Positions 36,448 to 45,618 of a stretch of 64,000 bases of DNA are shown here, piece by piece. Made by a program: the position numbers and the translations under genes. Below the pieces are notes generated by a model. It was not told the DNA's origin. It did not search any database and worked only from the letters and a program-made list of their open reading frames with translations. Origin of the DNA: Pseudomonas citronellolis (GTDB taxonomy: Bacteria; Pseudomonadota; Gammaproteobacteria; Pseudomonadales; Pseudomonadaceae); the NCBI RefSeq assembly GCF_900112375.1, contig NZ_FOLS01000031.1, positions 1 through 64,000 on the forward strand, given 5' to 3'. Position 1 is the stretch's first letter, and each line of letters starts with the position of its first letter.

Positions 36448-36496
36448 TGTAGGAGCGGGCCCTGCCCGCGATTCGCGCGCAGGGCGCGCTCCTACA
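36448..36496. repeat. REP variant hairpin
   Basis: TGTAGGAGCGGGCCCTGCCC ... GGGCGCGCTCCTACA: same outer ends as family 1 (TGTAGGAGCG/CGCTCCTACA) with a different core. Confidence 0.8.
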
Positions 36497-36614
36497 AAGG
36501 GAATGGTGTGAAGGGGTACCCGTACCGCGAATCGCGCCGGGATGTCCGGCTATCGCGGACAAGGTCCGCTCCTACAATGGAACGCCATACCTCTCGGTGG
36601 ACTGTAGTCGGGCG

Positions 36615-37160
36615 TCAGCCGCCCACGCCCCACAGGCCACCCAGGCTGCCCAGCAGGTCGCTGCTCACGCCCTGCTTGCCGAAGTAGTCCAGCAGCACGC
36701 TGGCGAACTTGCCGGTCATGCCCTGGTCCATGCCCAGAGTACTGAAGGCGCTGTTCACATCGCCCATGCTGTCGACGTTGCCCAGCAGGCCCTTGGCGCC
36801 GGCGCCGCCGAGGTTGCCCAGGCTGCCGCCGAGGCCGCCCAGGGCGTTGGCGCCGCTGAGCTTGTCCAGGCCCGGCACGGCCTTCACCAGTTGGGTGTAG
36901 TCGGTGCCGCTGAGTTTGTTCTTGGCCAGGCCGAGCAGCGCGCCGGTGCCGCCGATGGCTTGCTCGTCGCTGACGCCCAGCTGCCCGGTGAGGGCGCCGA
37001 GCAGGCCGCTGGTCTGCGGGGTGGAGGCCACCTGGGCCGGGTTGCCGCCCTCGGCCACGCCGGACACTGCCTTGGCGGCGTCCCCCAGGTTGAAGGCGAA
37101 GGCGGAACTGGCGGCGAGCAGCGCCGCGGCGGCGCAGGTGACACGGAATCTGACGGTCAT
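36615..37160 (-). CDS. Exported DUF2780-like protein, paralogue 2
   Basis: 181 residues with a signal peptide (VRFRVTCAAAALLAASSAFA). The core LGVSDEQAIGGTGALLGLAKN and LPG(L)DKLSG-type glycine repeats (GGLGGSLGNLGGAG) match the neighbouring paralogue, as does MTGKFASVLLDYFGKQG. It starts at ATG 37160, because AGGAG directly abuts an earlier ATG at 37166 and gives correct 6-nt spacing only to the second. The pair looks like a tandem duplication later separated by REP insertions. Function unknown. Confidence 0.8.
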   Translation of the reverse strand: MTVRFRVTCAAAALLAASSAFAFNLGDAAKAVSGVAEGGNPAQVASTPQTSGLLGALTGQLGVSDEQAIGGTGALLGLAKNKLSGTDYTQLVKAVPGLDKLSGANALGGLGGSLGNLGGAGAKGLLGNVDSMGDVNSAFSTLGMDQGMTGKFASVLLDYFGKQGVSSDLLGSLGGLWGVGG

Positions 37161-37423
37161 CGACATCTCCTGATGCAGTGGCGTCCGGCGCCGAAGGTGC
37201 GCGGGACGCAGATTGGACTGGCGGCGGGTGCCATTGTTCCGCCACCTCGGCGCGAACTTGCAGCGCCTGCGCCCGGGCCGCGGCGAATGCCTGCCGATCC
37301 CCTCGAAAGCCCCTTCAGGTCCAGCACAGGCGCACCGCCGCGCCAGCGCAACGGCTCTGGCGCGCCCCTCGCGCAGCACCGCCCTCCCCGCCTATGCTTG
37401 CGGGAGCCGAACAAGGACCCATC

Positions 37424-38857
37424 ATGAGCGAGCCCTTCATCCTCACCCCGCGCATCGCCCGTATCCTTCCCTGGCTGGTGGCCGTCGCCTTCTTCATGCA
37501 GGCGCTGGACGGCACCATCCTCAACACCGCGCTGCCGAGCATGGCCCGTTCGCTGAACGAGGACCCGCTGCGCATGCAGGCGGTGGTCATCTCGTACCTG
37601 CTCACGGTGGCGCTGCTGATCCCCGCCTCCGGCTGGATCGCCGACCGCTTCGGCACGCGCCGGGTATTCATCTTCGCGATCTTCCTGTTCAGCCTCGGCT
37701 CGCTGTTCTGCGCGCTCTCGCCGAGCCTCGGGGTGCTGGTCATCACCCGCGTGGTGCAGGGCCTGGGCGGCGCGCTGATGATGCCGGTGGGGCGCCTGGT
37801 GATCCTGCGCGTGTACCCGCGCAGCGACCTGGTGCGGGTGCTCAGCTTCGTCACCATCCCGGGCCTGCTCGGCCCGCTGACCGGCCCGACCCTCGGCGGC
37901 TGGCTGGTGGAATACGCCAGCTGGCACTGGATCTTCCTCATCAACATCCCGGTGGGCCTGCTCGGCATCGTCTTCGCCATCCGCCTCATGCCCGACCTGC
38001 GCGGCGCCGCGATCAGCCGCTTCGACGGCCCCGGCTTCCTGCTCTTCGGCGGCGCCATGGTGCTGATCACCATTGCCCTGGAAGGCCTGGGCGAACTGCA
38101 CATGCCCCACGTACGGGTGGTGATGCTGCTGATCGGCGGCCTGGTACTGCTGGCCGCCTACTGGCTGCGCGCCCTCAACGTCGAGGCGCCGCTGTTCCCG
38201 CCCAGCCTGTTCAAGACGCGCACCTTCGCCGTCGGCGTGCTGGGCAACCTGTTCGCCCGCCTGGGCAGCGGCGCCCTGCCCTTCCTCACGCCGCTGCTGC
38301 TGCAGGTGGGCCTGGGCTTCGCGCCGGCCAAGGCGGGCATGACCATGATCCCGCTGGCGGCCATGGCCATGGTGGTCAAGCCGCTGGCCAAGGGCATCCT
38401 CGACCTGTTCGGCTACCGCCGCCTGCTGGTGGGCAACACCCTGCTGCTGGGCTCGCTGATCGCCGGCCTGGGGCTGATCGACCAGGACACGCCCTACCTC
38501 TGGCTGCTGATCCACCTGGGCCTGCTGGGCGGGGTCAACTCGCTGCAGTTCACGGCGATGAATACCCTGACGCTGATCGACCTGCGCGACGACAACGCCA
38601 GCGCCGGCAACAGCCTGCTGTCGGTGGTGATGCAGCTGTCCATCGGCCTCGGCGTGGCCTGCGCGGCGGCGCTGCTGGGCGGCTTCAAGAGCGACGTGGA
38701 GGTCAACGCCGGCGACGTGCTGGGCGCCTTCCACGCCACCTACCTGAGCGTCGGGCTGATGTCGATGGCGGCGGCGGCGATCTTCTTCCAGCTGGCCCGC
38801 GACGACGGCCGCTCGGCCCAGGCGCCACGGCGCCTGGAGCCCGACGACGGGCACTGA
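37424..38857 (+). CDS. MFS multidrug exporter, DHA2 (EmrB/QacA-like)
   Basis: A 477-residue inner-membrane transporter with about 14 hydrophobic segments. Motifs typical of the DHA2 subfamily are present: LDGTILNTALPSMARSL (TM1), GWIADRFGTRRVF (motif A, loop 2-3), RVVQGLGGALMMPVGR (motif B) and GPTLGGWLVEYASWHWIFLINIPVG (motif C region, 14-TM family). Substrates are probably hydrophobic drugs or metabolites. AAGGA lies 7 nt before the ATG. It is convergent with the retropepsin-like gene; the two stop codons are 1 bp apart. Confidence 0.92.
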   Translation: MSEPFILTPRIARILPWLVAVAFFMQALDGTILNTALPSMARSLNEDPLRMQAVVISYLLTVALLIPASGWIADRFGTRRVFIFAIFLFSLGSLFCALSPSLGVLVITRVVQGLGGALMMPVGRLVILRVYPRSDLVRVLSFVTIPGLLGPLTGPTLGGWLVEYASWHWIFLINIPVGLLGIVFAIRLMPDLRGAAISRFDGPGFLLFGGAMVLITIALEGLGELHMPHVRVVMLLIGGLVLLAAYWLRALNVEAPLFPPSLFKTRTFAVGVLGNLFARLGSGALPFLTPLLLQVGLGFAPAKAGMTMIPLAAMAMVVKPLAKGILDLFGYRRLLVGNTLLLGSLIAGLGLIDQDTPYLWLLIHLGLLGGVNSLQFTAMNTLTLIDLRDDNASAGNSLLSVVMQLSIGLGVACAAALLGGFKSDVEVNAGDVLGAFHATYLSVGLMSMAAAAIFFQLARDDGRSAQAPRRLEPDDGH

Positions 38858-38858
38858 G

Positions 38859-39353
38859 TCAGGGCTTGCAGGTGGGCGGCGTGGTCAGCGTCTTCGACAC
38901 GTCCACGGCGCCCAGGTGCTCCAGGCTGCGGCGGCCCAGCAGCACCGGGTAGTCGCTGCCCTCGCGGTCGGCCAGGGCGAACTGCTCGCGGTAGACCTTG
39001 TCGCCCAGGCACAGGTCCATGCTCACCACCGGGCGATGCTCGATGCCGTTGGCGCCGCGGACCTTGAGGGTGCGCTCGACGGGCCGCTCGAAGGGCAGGC
39101 GCTGCACCTGGCCGGTCGCCGCATCCTTGACCAGGATGTCGTACTGCACCCAGCGCTGCTCGTTCTTGCGGATCTTCACCAGGTTGCGCGCGTCCATCAC
39201 CGAGGTCTGCACGCCGGTGTCCAGGCGCACCTTGAGCAACGCGTTCTCCGGCATCAGCCTGGCCTGCTCGACCCAACCCCAGGTGGCCGGCTGCGCGGCG
39301 AACAGCGTGGGGCAGATGAAGGCCAGCAACAGGCCGGCGAGGCGCGGTTTCAT
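38859..39353 (-). CDS. Exported retropepsin-like protein, paralogue 2
   Basis: 164 residues with a signal peptide (RLAGLLLAFICPTLFAAQ). The active-site-like motif VRLDTGVQTSVMDARN (Asp-Thr-Gly) and the block PVLLGRRSLEHLGAVDV match paralogue 1 at 32812-33351, including WVEQ/WVGL before the motif. Like its paralogue it is a single-lobe, retroviral-protease-sized unit that would have to dimerise. The acidic loop of paralogue 1 is absent. Substrate unknown. Confidence 0.85.
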   Translation of the reverse strand: MKPRLAGLLLAFICPTLFAAQPATWGWVEQARLMPENALLKVRLDTGVQTSVMDARNLVKIRKNEQRWVQYDILVKDAATGQVQRLPFERPVERTLKVRGANGIEHRPVVSMDLCLGDKVYREQFALADREGSDYPVLLGRRSLEHLGAVDVSKTLTTPPTCKP

Positions 39354-39413
39354 GGATCGGGCTCCGGAGTCGGGGGCAATGGCAGTACAGATGGCCTACG
39401 CCAATCAGGCAAC

Positions 39414-39446
39414 AAAAAACCCCGGATGTTTCCATCCGGGGTTTTC
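39414..39446 (-). terminator. Bidirectional terminator between the cold-shock and retropepsin-like genes
   Basis: CCCCGGATG-TTTC-CATCCGGGG stem (39420-39441) flanked by six A and four T. It ends the minus-strand cold-shock transcript 18 nt after its stop. Confidence 0.92.
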
Positions 39447-39463
39447 GGCGACGCCAGGGAATC

Positions 39464-39676
39464 TTAGTTGATTACCTGAACGCGCTCGGCTTGCATGCCT
39501 TTCTGGCCTTGCACGACTTCGAAGCTGACCTTCTGGCCTTCGGCCAGAGTCTTGAAGCCGTGGCCTTCGATGGCGCGGAAGTGAACGAAGACGTCCGGGC
39601 CGCTCTCAGGGGTGATGAAGCCGTAGCCTTTGGTCTCGTTGAACCATTTGACGGTGCCGTTCTGACGATTCGACAT
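39464..39676 (-). CDS. Cold-shock-domain protein (CspA family)
   Basis: A 70-residue single CSD protein with RNP1 KGYGFI and RNP2 VFVHF, beginning [17 protein letters not shown]. It binds single-stranded nucleic acid and acts as an RNA chaperone. AAGGAG lies 8 nt before the ATG. A long leader (at least 150 nt) with no other gene lies upstream, as is usual for cold-shock mRNAs that fold differently at low temperature. The ATG at 39676 is clear; an extended frame upstream is not homologous. Confidence 0.95.
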   Translation of the reverse strand: MSNRQNGTVKWFNETKGYGFITPESGPDVFVHFRAIEGHGFKTLAEGQKVSFEVVQGQKGMQAERVQVIN

Positions 39677-40011
39677 GGTGTTCTCCTTGGAACGTAGATG
39701 TAGAAATAGCCACAAAAGAGTGGCAGGAACTGAGTTGCAAGGAGTTACAAGGAGTCGAGCAGGACGGGGTGGAATAACCGACCGCATCAGGTCACGATCG
39801 ACGGCGACCCATGCAAACACAGTGCAGGCACTCTACGACAAAAACCTGCGGAAAGCGAATCTGTATAAAAATACACTATTCGACCGTCCGTCCGTTTCAG
39901 ACGGGTGGCGGGCAAAGCCAGTGGATTCGCGGGTTTTACCGGTTTTTCCAGGGCCCGGCGGGGCCTGTGCTGCTACACTGCGCGCCCACACGCCTGTCGG
40001 GTTTTTTCTTC
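39677..40011. other. Divergent regulatory region of the cold-shock gene and dbpA
   Basis: 335 bp without a gene. The left half is the cold-shock leader. A LexA-box-like palindrome is at 39861-39876. The dbpA leader begins near there. A stretch of CCGTCCGTCCG at about 39884 is a short direct repeat. Confidence 0.5.
39861..39876. promoter_or_regulatory. LexA-box-like site
   Basis: CTGTATAAAAATACAC fits the CTGT-N8-ACAG consensus with one mismatch in the last base and has the AT-rich core typical of SOS boxes. It sits between the divergent cold-shock and dbpA genes; the same bases could also be a -10 element on the minus strand (TATACA). Confidence 0.4.
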
Positions 40012-41388
40012 GTGACCTCCACCGCCTTCTCCAGCCTGCCCCTCTCCGCCGACCTGCTCGCCAACCTCGAAGCCCTCGGTTACAAAGAGATGACGCCAAT
40101 CCAGGCCGCCAGCCTGCCGGTCATCCTCAAGGGCCGCGACCTGATCGCCCAGGCCAAGACCGGCAGCGGCAAGACCGCGGCCTTCGGCATCGGCCTGCTC
40201 AGCCCGCTGAACCCGCGCTACTTCGGCTGCCAGGCGCTGGTGCTGTGCCCGACCCGCGAGCTGGCCGACCAGGTGGCCAAGGAGATCCGCCGCCTAGCCC
40301 GCGCCGCCGACAACATCAAGGTGCTCACCCTCTGCGGCGGCGTGCCCTTCGGCCCGCAGATCGGCTCGCTGGAGCACGGCGCCCACGTGGTGGTCGGCAC
40401 CCCGGGGCGGGTACAGGAGCACCTGCGCCGCGGCTCCCTGGTGCTCGACGGGCTGAACACCCTGGTGCTGGACGAGGCCGACCGCATGCTCGACATGGGC
40501 TTCTACGACAGCATCGCCGACATCATCGGCCAGCTCCCGGCGCGCCGGCAGAGCCTGCTGTTCTCGGCCACCTACCCGGCCGGCATCGAGCAGCTGGCGG
40601 CGAAGTTCCTGCGCCAGCCCGAGCGCGTGGAAGTGGAGGCGCTGCACGACGACAGCCAGATCGAACAGCACTTCTACGAAATCGAGCCGCGCCAGCGCAT
40701 GGACGCCGTGGTGCGCCTGTTGCAGCACTTCCGCCCGCAGTCCGCCGTAGCCTTCTGCCACACCCGCCAGCAGTGCGTGGAGCTGGCCCAGGCGCTGGAC
40801 GCGCAGAAGATTTCCGCCCTGGCCCTGCACGGCGACCTGGAGCAGCGCGAGCGCGACCAGGTGCTGGCGATGTTCGCCAACCGCAGCTGCAGCGTGCTGG
40901 TGGCCACCGACGTGGCCGCCCGCGGCCTGGACATCGAGGGCCTGGAGGCGGTGATCAACGTCGAGCTGAGCCGCGACGCCCAGGTCCACGTGCACCGCAT
41001 CGGCCGCAGCGGCCGCGCCGGCGAGAAGGGCCTGGCGCTGTCCCTGGTGGCCCCGGCCGAAGCCTCCCGCGCCCAGGCCATCGAGGACCTGCAGGGCAAG
41101 CCGCTGAACTGGGAGCGCATCGACTTCCTGCGCGCCAACCCGGCGCCGCTGCTGCCGCCGATGACCACCCTGAACATCGCCGGCGGGCGCAAGGACAAGC
41201 TGCGCCCCGGCGACATCCTCGGCGCCCTCACCGGCGACGCCGGCCTGCCCGGCAGTGCGGTGGGCAAGATCGCCATCTTCGACTTCCAGGCCTACGTGGC
41301 GGTGCAGCGCGACCAGGCCAAGGCGGCGCTCAGGCGCCTGCAGGAAGGCAGGATCAAGGGGCGTTCGTTCAAGGTGCGCATCCTCTGA
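40012..41388 (+). CDS. dbpA: ATP-dependent RNA helicase DbpA
   Basis: A 458-residue DEAD-box helicase. The Q motif is at about 20-27, motif I AKTGSGKT, DEAD box VLDEADRMLDMGF, motif III SATYP, and motif VI HRIGRSGRAG. The C-terminal domain of about 75 residues (from LRPGDILGALTGDAGLPG) is the DbpA-specific 23S rRNA hairpin-92 binding module. It acts in late 50S ribosome assembly. The GTG at 40012 gives the canonical N-terminus; the frame extends upstream without homology. Confidence 0.95.
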   Translation: MTSTAFSSLPLSADLLANLEALGYKEMTPIQAASLPVILKGRDLIAQAKTGSGKTAAFGIGLLSPLNPRYFGCQALVLCPTRELADQVAKEIRRLARAADNIKVLTLCGGVPFGPQIGSLEHGAHVVVGTPGRVQEHLRRGSLVLDGLNTLVLDEADRMLDMGFYDSIADIIGQLPARRQSLLFSATYPAGIEQLAAKFLRQPERVEVEALHDDSQIEQHFYEIEPRQRMDAVVRLLQHFRPQSAVAFCHTRQQCVELAQALDAQKISALALHGDLEQRERDQVLAMFANRSCSVLVATDVAARGLDIEGLEAVINVELSRDAQVHVHRIGRSGRAGEKGLALSLVAPAEASRAQAIEDLQGKPLNWERIDFLRANPAPLLPPMTTLNIAGGRKDKLRPGDILGALTGDAGLPGSAVGKIAIFDFQAYVAVQRDQAKAALRRLQEGRIKGRSFKVRIL

Positions 41389-41770
41389 CGCGCGGGGCTC
41401 TTCGTAGGAGCGAGCTTGCTCGCGAACGGAGTTTCCTGGTCATAACAGTGCATGAGGTCACCGCCGTCCCCTCTCCCCAACCCTCTCCCTGAAGGGAGAG
41501 GGGGCTTGTCCGTGCCGAGAGGAGGAATGGTTTCAGCCGAACATCACCGTGCTTACCGGCTAACTCCAGAACACCCAACTCTGCCCAACGGTCCCCTCTC
41601 CCTTCAGGGCGGGGCGCGCAGCCGAGGGTTAGGGAGAGGGCGCTCTTCAGGGCAAGAACCTTTCGCGAGCAAGCTCGCTCCTACGAAAACCTTCCCCCCG
41701 CAACCAATAGCCGTGCGCCAGGCGATCCGCTAGTCTCAGCGCAGAGACACCTCGGAAGTCCCCGACGCGC
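41389..41770. other. Repeat-only gap between dbpA and the yccS-like gene
   Basis: A REP unit (41401-41426), the third MITE-like element (41468-41640) and an oppositely oriented REP unit (41662-41687). The MITE-like copy thus sits between two inverted REP arms. No gene is seen. Confidence 0.85.
41468..41640. mobile_element. MITE-like composite repeat, copy C (inverted)
   Basis: 173 bp in the opposite orientation to copies A, B and D. It carries the GC-rich sub-segment GGCGGGGCGCGCAGCC near one end, shared with copy D but absent from A and B. Confidence 0.72.
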
Positions 41771-43966
41771 ATGCTTTCCTCCCCCTTGTTCGAGACCCTG
41801 CGGCGCCTGTGGGCGCTGGACAAGTTCGCCTACAGCCTGCGGGTGTTCATCGCCCTGGCCGGGGCCATGGCCGCGTGCCTGCTGCTGGGCCGCACCGAGC
41901 TGGTGATCCCGCTGTTCCTCGGCATCATCGCCAGCGCCCTGGCCGAGACCGACGACCACTGGCTGGGCCGCCTGAAGGCGCTGCTGGTGACGCTGGTGTG
42001 CTTCCTCATCGCCGCGCTGGCGGTGGAGCTGCTGTTCCCCTACCCCTGGCTGTTCGTCGCCGGCCTGGCCCTGTCGGCCTTCGGCATGACGCTGCTGGGC
42101 GCGCTGGGCGAGCGCTATGCGGCCATCGCCTCGGCCACGCTGATCCTGTCCATCTACACCATGATCGGCGTCGACCAGCGCGGCGGCGCGCCCGGCAACC
42201 TGTGGCAGGAACCGCTGCTGCTGGTGGCCGGCGCGGCCTGGTATGGCGCGCTCTCGGTGTTGTGGAACGCGCTCTTCGCCAACCAGCCGGTGCAGCAGGT
42301 GCTGGCCCGCGCCTACTTCGAGCTGGGCGAGTACCTGAAGATCAAGTCGACGCTGTTCGAGCCGCTGCGCCAGCTCGACGTCGAGGGCCGGCGTCTGGCC
42401 CTGGCGCGGCAGAACGGCAAGCTGGTGGTGACGCTCAACCAGGCCAAGGAAACCATCCTCAGCCGCCTCAGCCATGGCCGCCCGGGGCCCAAGCTGAGGC
42501 GCTACCTGAAGCTGTACTTCATCGCCCAGGACGTCCACGAGCGCGCCAGCTCCTCGCACTACCCCTACAACCGCCTGGCCGAGGCCTTCTTCCACAGCGA
42601 CGTGCTGTTCCGCTGCCAGCGCCTGCTCAACCAGCAGGGCAAGGCCTGCCGGGCGTTGTCGCGGGCCATCCGCCTGCGCCAGCGCTTCGACTACAACGAC
42701 AGCGAGCAGGCCCTCGCCGACCTGCAGGCCTCGCTGGAATACCTGCGCCAGCAGGGCAACCCGGCCTGGCGCGCGCTGCTGCGCTCCCTCGGCGCCCTGG
42801 CCGGCAACCTCGCCACCCTCGACCAGAAGCTCAGCGGCGCGAGCAACCCCGACGCCCTCGCCGAGGAGCAGGACAGCACCCTGCTGGACCGCTCGCCGCG
42901 CTCGCTGCGCGATGCCTTCGAGCGCATCCGCCAGCAGCTCACGCCCACCTCGCTGCTGTTCCGCCACGCCCTGCGCCTGGGCCTGACGCTGACCGCCGGC
43001 TACGGCGTGCTGCACCTGATCCACCCGACCCAGGGCTACTGGATCCTGCTGACCACGGTGTTCGTCTGCCAGCCCAACTACGGCGCCACGCGCATCCGCC
43101 TGGTGCAACGCATCCTCGGCACCCTCGTCGGTCTGGTGGCCGGTTGGGCGCTGATCGACCTGTTCCCCAACCCGCTGGTGCAATCGCTGCTGGCGGTGGT
43201 CGCCGGGGTGGCCTTCTTCGCCACCCGCAGCACCCGCTACACCCTGGCCACCGCGGCCATCACCCTGCTGGTGCTGCTGTGCTTCAACCAGGTGGGCAAC
43301 GGCTACGGGCTGATCCTGCCGCGCCTGTTCGACACCCTGCTCGGCGCCTTCATCGCCGGCCTGGCGGTGTTCCTCATCCTCCCCGACTGGCAGGGCCGGC
43401 GCCTGCACAGCCTGGTCGGCAGCACCCTGGCCTGCAACGCCCGCTACCTGCGCGAGATCATGCAGCAGTACGCCAGCGGCAAGCGCGACGACCTCATCTA
43501 CCGCACCGCCCGGCGCAACGCCCACAACGCCGACGCGACGCTCTCCACCACGCTGTCGAACATGCTTCTGGAGCCCGGCCACTTCCGCAAGGACGCCGAG
43601 CTGGGCTTCCGCTTCCTGGTGCTCTCGCACACCCTGCTCAGCTACCTCTCGGCCCTGGGCGCGCACCGCGACCGCCTGCCGGAGTCGCCGGCCAACGCGC
43701 TGATCGACGAAGCCGCCGCACAGCTCACCGCCAGCCTCGACGACATCGCCGCCAGCCTCGCCCAGCGCAAGCCGGTGGCCATCCACAGCGATGCCGAGGA
43801 AGACCTGGCCAAGCGCCTGGAACAGGTGCCGGAGGAGCTGGAGGACCCGCAGCGCCTGGTGCAGACGCAACTGGCGCTGATCTGCCGCGAGCTGGTGCCG
43901 CTGCGCAGCCTGGCCGCGCACCTGCTGAAGAAGGAAATCGGCGCCGAGCAGGAAGCCGCCGCCTGA
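41771..43966 (+). CDS. yccS: YccS-type inner-membrane protein (FUSC family)
   Basis: 731 residues. Two hydrophobic blocks of about six segments each (25-160 and 395-545) flank a cytoplasmic helical region (165-390), with a C-terminal cytoplasmic part (550-731). Landmarks are ALAGAMAACLLLGRTELVIP and the second-block GYWILLTTVFVCQPNYGATR, which define the YccS/YhfK/FusC family related to aromatic-acid efflux pumps. The transported substrate is unknown. There is no AaeA/HlyD partner adjacent. Confidence 0.9.
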   Translation: MLSSPLFETLRRLWALDKFAYSLRVFIALAGAMAACLLLGRTELVIPLFLGIIASALAETDDHWLGRLKALLVTLVCFLIAALAVELLFPYPWLFVAGLALSAFGMTLLGALGERYAAIASATLILSIYTMIGVDQRGGAPGNLWQEPLLLVAGAAWYGALSVLWNALFANQPVQQVLARAYFELGEYLKIKSTLFEPLRQLDVEGRRLALARQNGKLVVTLNQAKETILSRLSHGRPGPKLRRYLKLYFIAQDVHERASSSHYPYNRLAEAFFHSDVLFRCQRLLNQQGKACRALSRAIRLRQRFDYNDSEQALADLQASLEYLRQQGNPAWRALLRSLGALAGNLATLDQKLSGASNPDALAEEQDSTLLDRSPRSLRDAFERIRQQLTPTSLLFRHALRLGLTLTAGYGVLHLIHPTQGYWILLTTVFVCQPNYGATRIRLVQRILGTLVGLVAGWALIDLFPNPLVQSLLAVVAGVAFFATRSTRYTLATAAITLLVLLCFNQVGNGYGLILPRLFDTLLGAFIAGLAVFLILPDWQGRRLHSLVGSTLACNARYLREIMQQYASGKRDDLIYRTARRNAHNADATLSTTLSNMLLEPGHFRKDAELGFRFLVLSHTLLSYLSALGAHRDRLPESPANALIDEAAAQLTASLDDIAASLAQRKPVAIHSDAEEDLAKRLEQVPEELEDPQRLVQTQLALICRELVPLRSLAAHLLKKEIGAEQEAAA

Positions 43967-43973
43967 ACCCGGC

Positions 43974-44702
43974 TCAGGGCCCGCGCAGGTCCATGAAGGC
44001 GTCGTAGCTACCGTCCTCGCGCATCAGCCGCAGCTCGCGGTTGAAGTCTTCGATTATCTGCGCGTGGCGCGGGTTGGCGCGGCTGACCAGGATGTACAGC
44101 GGGTTCTCCGCCAGCGGCTGGGGCAGGAACTCCAGCTTGTGGCGCTCGTCCTTCAGGTCGTGTTCGAGGATGTAGCGGGCCGTCCACTCGTCCTCCAGGG
44201 TCAGCTCGACGCGGCCGGCGACCACCATCATCGCGGCATTGGGGAAGGACAGCACCGGCACCTTGTGCAGCCGGTTGTCCTCGTTGAACTCGGGGGTGTA
44301 GCTGTAGCCGCGGACTACAGCGATGCGGAAGGGGTAGAGGTCGGCCAGGCGCTCGAAGACGATGGGCGAGCCCTTGCGCTTGAGGAAGCGCAGGCGGTTC
44401 ACCAGGTAGGGCTCGGAGTACTGCCCGAAGGTCTCGCGCTCGGCGCTGTACCAGGAATCCACCAGCACGTCGTACTCGCCGTTGCGCACCCCGTGCAGGG
44501 CGCGCGGCCAGGGCACCTGGGCGTAGTGGATGGCGTAGCCGGCGCGGGTCAGCGCGGTGCTGACGAAATGCACCGCCAGGCCGCGGCCGGGCATCTGCGC
44601 GTCGGCGTAGGGCGGCCAGCGGTCGGCGACCAGGTTCAGCGGCTCCTCGGCCTGGGCGCAGAACGGCAGGACCAGGGCGATCAGCAGGGCACGCAGCAGC
44701 AT
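43974..44702 (-). CDS. Periplasmic solute-binding-like protein (SBP_bac_3)
   Basis: 242 residues with a signal peptide (LLRALLIALVLPFCAQA). The mature protein has the family-3 solute-binding pattern LVADRWPPYADAQMPGRGLAVHF and later DVLVDSWYSAERETFGQYSEPY. It resembles polar-amino-acid binding proteins, but no permease or ATPase gene is nearby, so it could be an orphan sensor or binder. The GGAGAGCC is directly before the ATG at 44702. Convergent with the yccS-like gene, 7 bp apart. Confidence 0.88.
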   Translation of the reverse strand: MLLRALLIALVLPFCAQAEEPLNLVADRWPPYADAQMPGRGLAVHFVSTALTRAGYAIHYAQVPWPRALHGVRNGEYDVLVDSWYSAERETFGQYSEPYLVNRLRFLKRKGSPIVFERLADLYPFRIAVVRGYSYTPEFNEDNRLHKVPVLSFPNAAMMVVAGRVELTLEDEWTARYILEHDLKDERHKLEFLPQPLAENPLYILVSRANPRHAQIIEDFNRELRLMREDGSYDAFMDLRGP

Positions 44703-44751
44703 GGCTCTCCTTGCTTGAGGCCCGCGCCCCGCTACCGGCAAGCGGGCGGAC

Positions 44752-45525
44752 TCAGAAAAGCATCGCCGCGCGCAGGCTCATTCCCCCACCGGCTTCGGGC
44801 AGAACACCGAAGGAATAGGCGCTGTCTGGCGATCCCTCAAGGAACAGATTGTAGGTGAAGTTGGCAGCGAGGTTGCCCACCGCCATGCCCACCAAGGTAT
44901 CGGTTGGGTAGTGCTTGGAGCCTTCCACCCGCGCCAGCGCGGTCAGCCCGTCCACCGTGTAGAGCCCGGCCTTGGTGGTGAAGCGCAGGGTCGGGTCCAT
45001 GTCGATGTAGTCCAGGTTGCGCCGGGTGAAGCTGTTGTGCACGGCGGTCACGGCCGTGTGCTTGGAGGGGAAGGAGTCGTCGGGAATGCCGTCGGGGCGG
45101 TCGCGCCCGGACACCTCCTTCCACTCCTCCACCAGGCCGGTCACCGCGTAGCGGTCGGTGGCCAGCAGCGCCAGGTTGCGCCCACGCCAGGCCCACTTCT
45201 CCTCGCCCTCGCTGCCCCTGGGCGCAGCCACCAGGCCGGTGACCACGCTCAGCGCGGTGCTGGCGTTGAGCATGTGGTCGGCGGCGGAGTTGGCGTCGCC
45301 GCCGAACAGCCATTCGTGGTTGGCCGCGGACTTCTGCCACTTGTGGTCCCAGTTGCCGGCGGCGATCACCGCCGCGCCGGCCACCGGCGCCCAGGTGCCG
45401 GGGTCGAGCACGGCGCGCTGGGCGGAGTCGCCGACGCGCGACCAGCTCATCTGCGGGGAGCCGGCGCAGCCGGCGAAAAGGGCGGATGACAATAGGGTCA
45501 GGGCCGCCAGGGTGCGGTAGCTCAT
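44752..45525 (-). CDS. PAP2-family phosphatase lipoprotein
   Basis: 257 residues. A signal peptide ends in a lipobox-like LFAGC (Cys at about 20, with Phe at -3 rather than Leu). The three PAP2 motifs are present: K-to-RP block (GLVEEWKEVSGRDRPDG), PSKHTAV and the third block GSKHYPTDTLVG with His and Asp. These give a vanadium-peroxidase-type acid phosphatase active site, probably in the periplasm or outer membrane. Candidate substrates are lipid phosphates. GGGGGAAACC precedes the ATG. Confidence 0.88.
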   Translation of the reverse strand: MSYRTLAALTLLSSALFAGCAGSPQMSWSRVGDSAQRAVLDPGTWAPVAGAAVIAAGNWDHKWQKSAANHEWLFGGDANSAADHMLNASTALSVVTGLVAAPRGSEGEEKWAWRGRNLALLATDRYAVTGLVEEWKEVSGRDRPDGIPDDSFPSKHTAVTAVHNSFTRRNLDYIDMDPTLRFTTKAGLYTVDGLTALARVEGSKHYPTDTLVGMAVGNLAANFTYNLFLEGSPDSAYSFGVLPEAGGGMSLRAAMLF

Positions 45526-45618
45526 GGTTTCCCCCGTAGTCCGTCCGCAAGGGGACGGTAAGGAATTTTCAGAAAACCTACAGGGTAGACGCCTCAGTCC
45601 CATCCGACCTGCCGTCAG

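Larger units (their letters stand above)
36235..36614. other. Dense REP cluster between the two DUF2780-like genes
   Basis: Contains an interrupted REP pair (36352-36436), a GGGCCCTGCCCGCG/GCGCGC-type hairpin (36448-36496) and a CGCGGACAAGGTCCGC-type unit (about 36550-36578). No gene is seen. Three related but different REP sub-types lie side by side. Confidence 0.8.

Noticed and set aside
41681-43921. Minus-strand open frame of 746 codons over the yccS-like gene
   Set aside because: Antisense shadow, strongly biased to Gln/Ala/Gly/Val.
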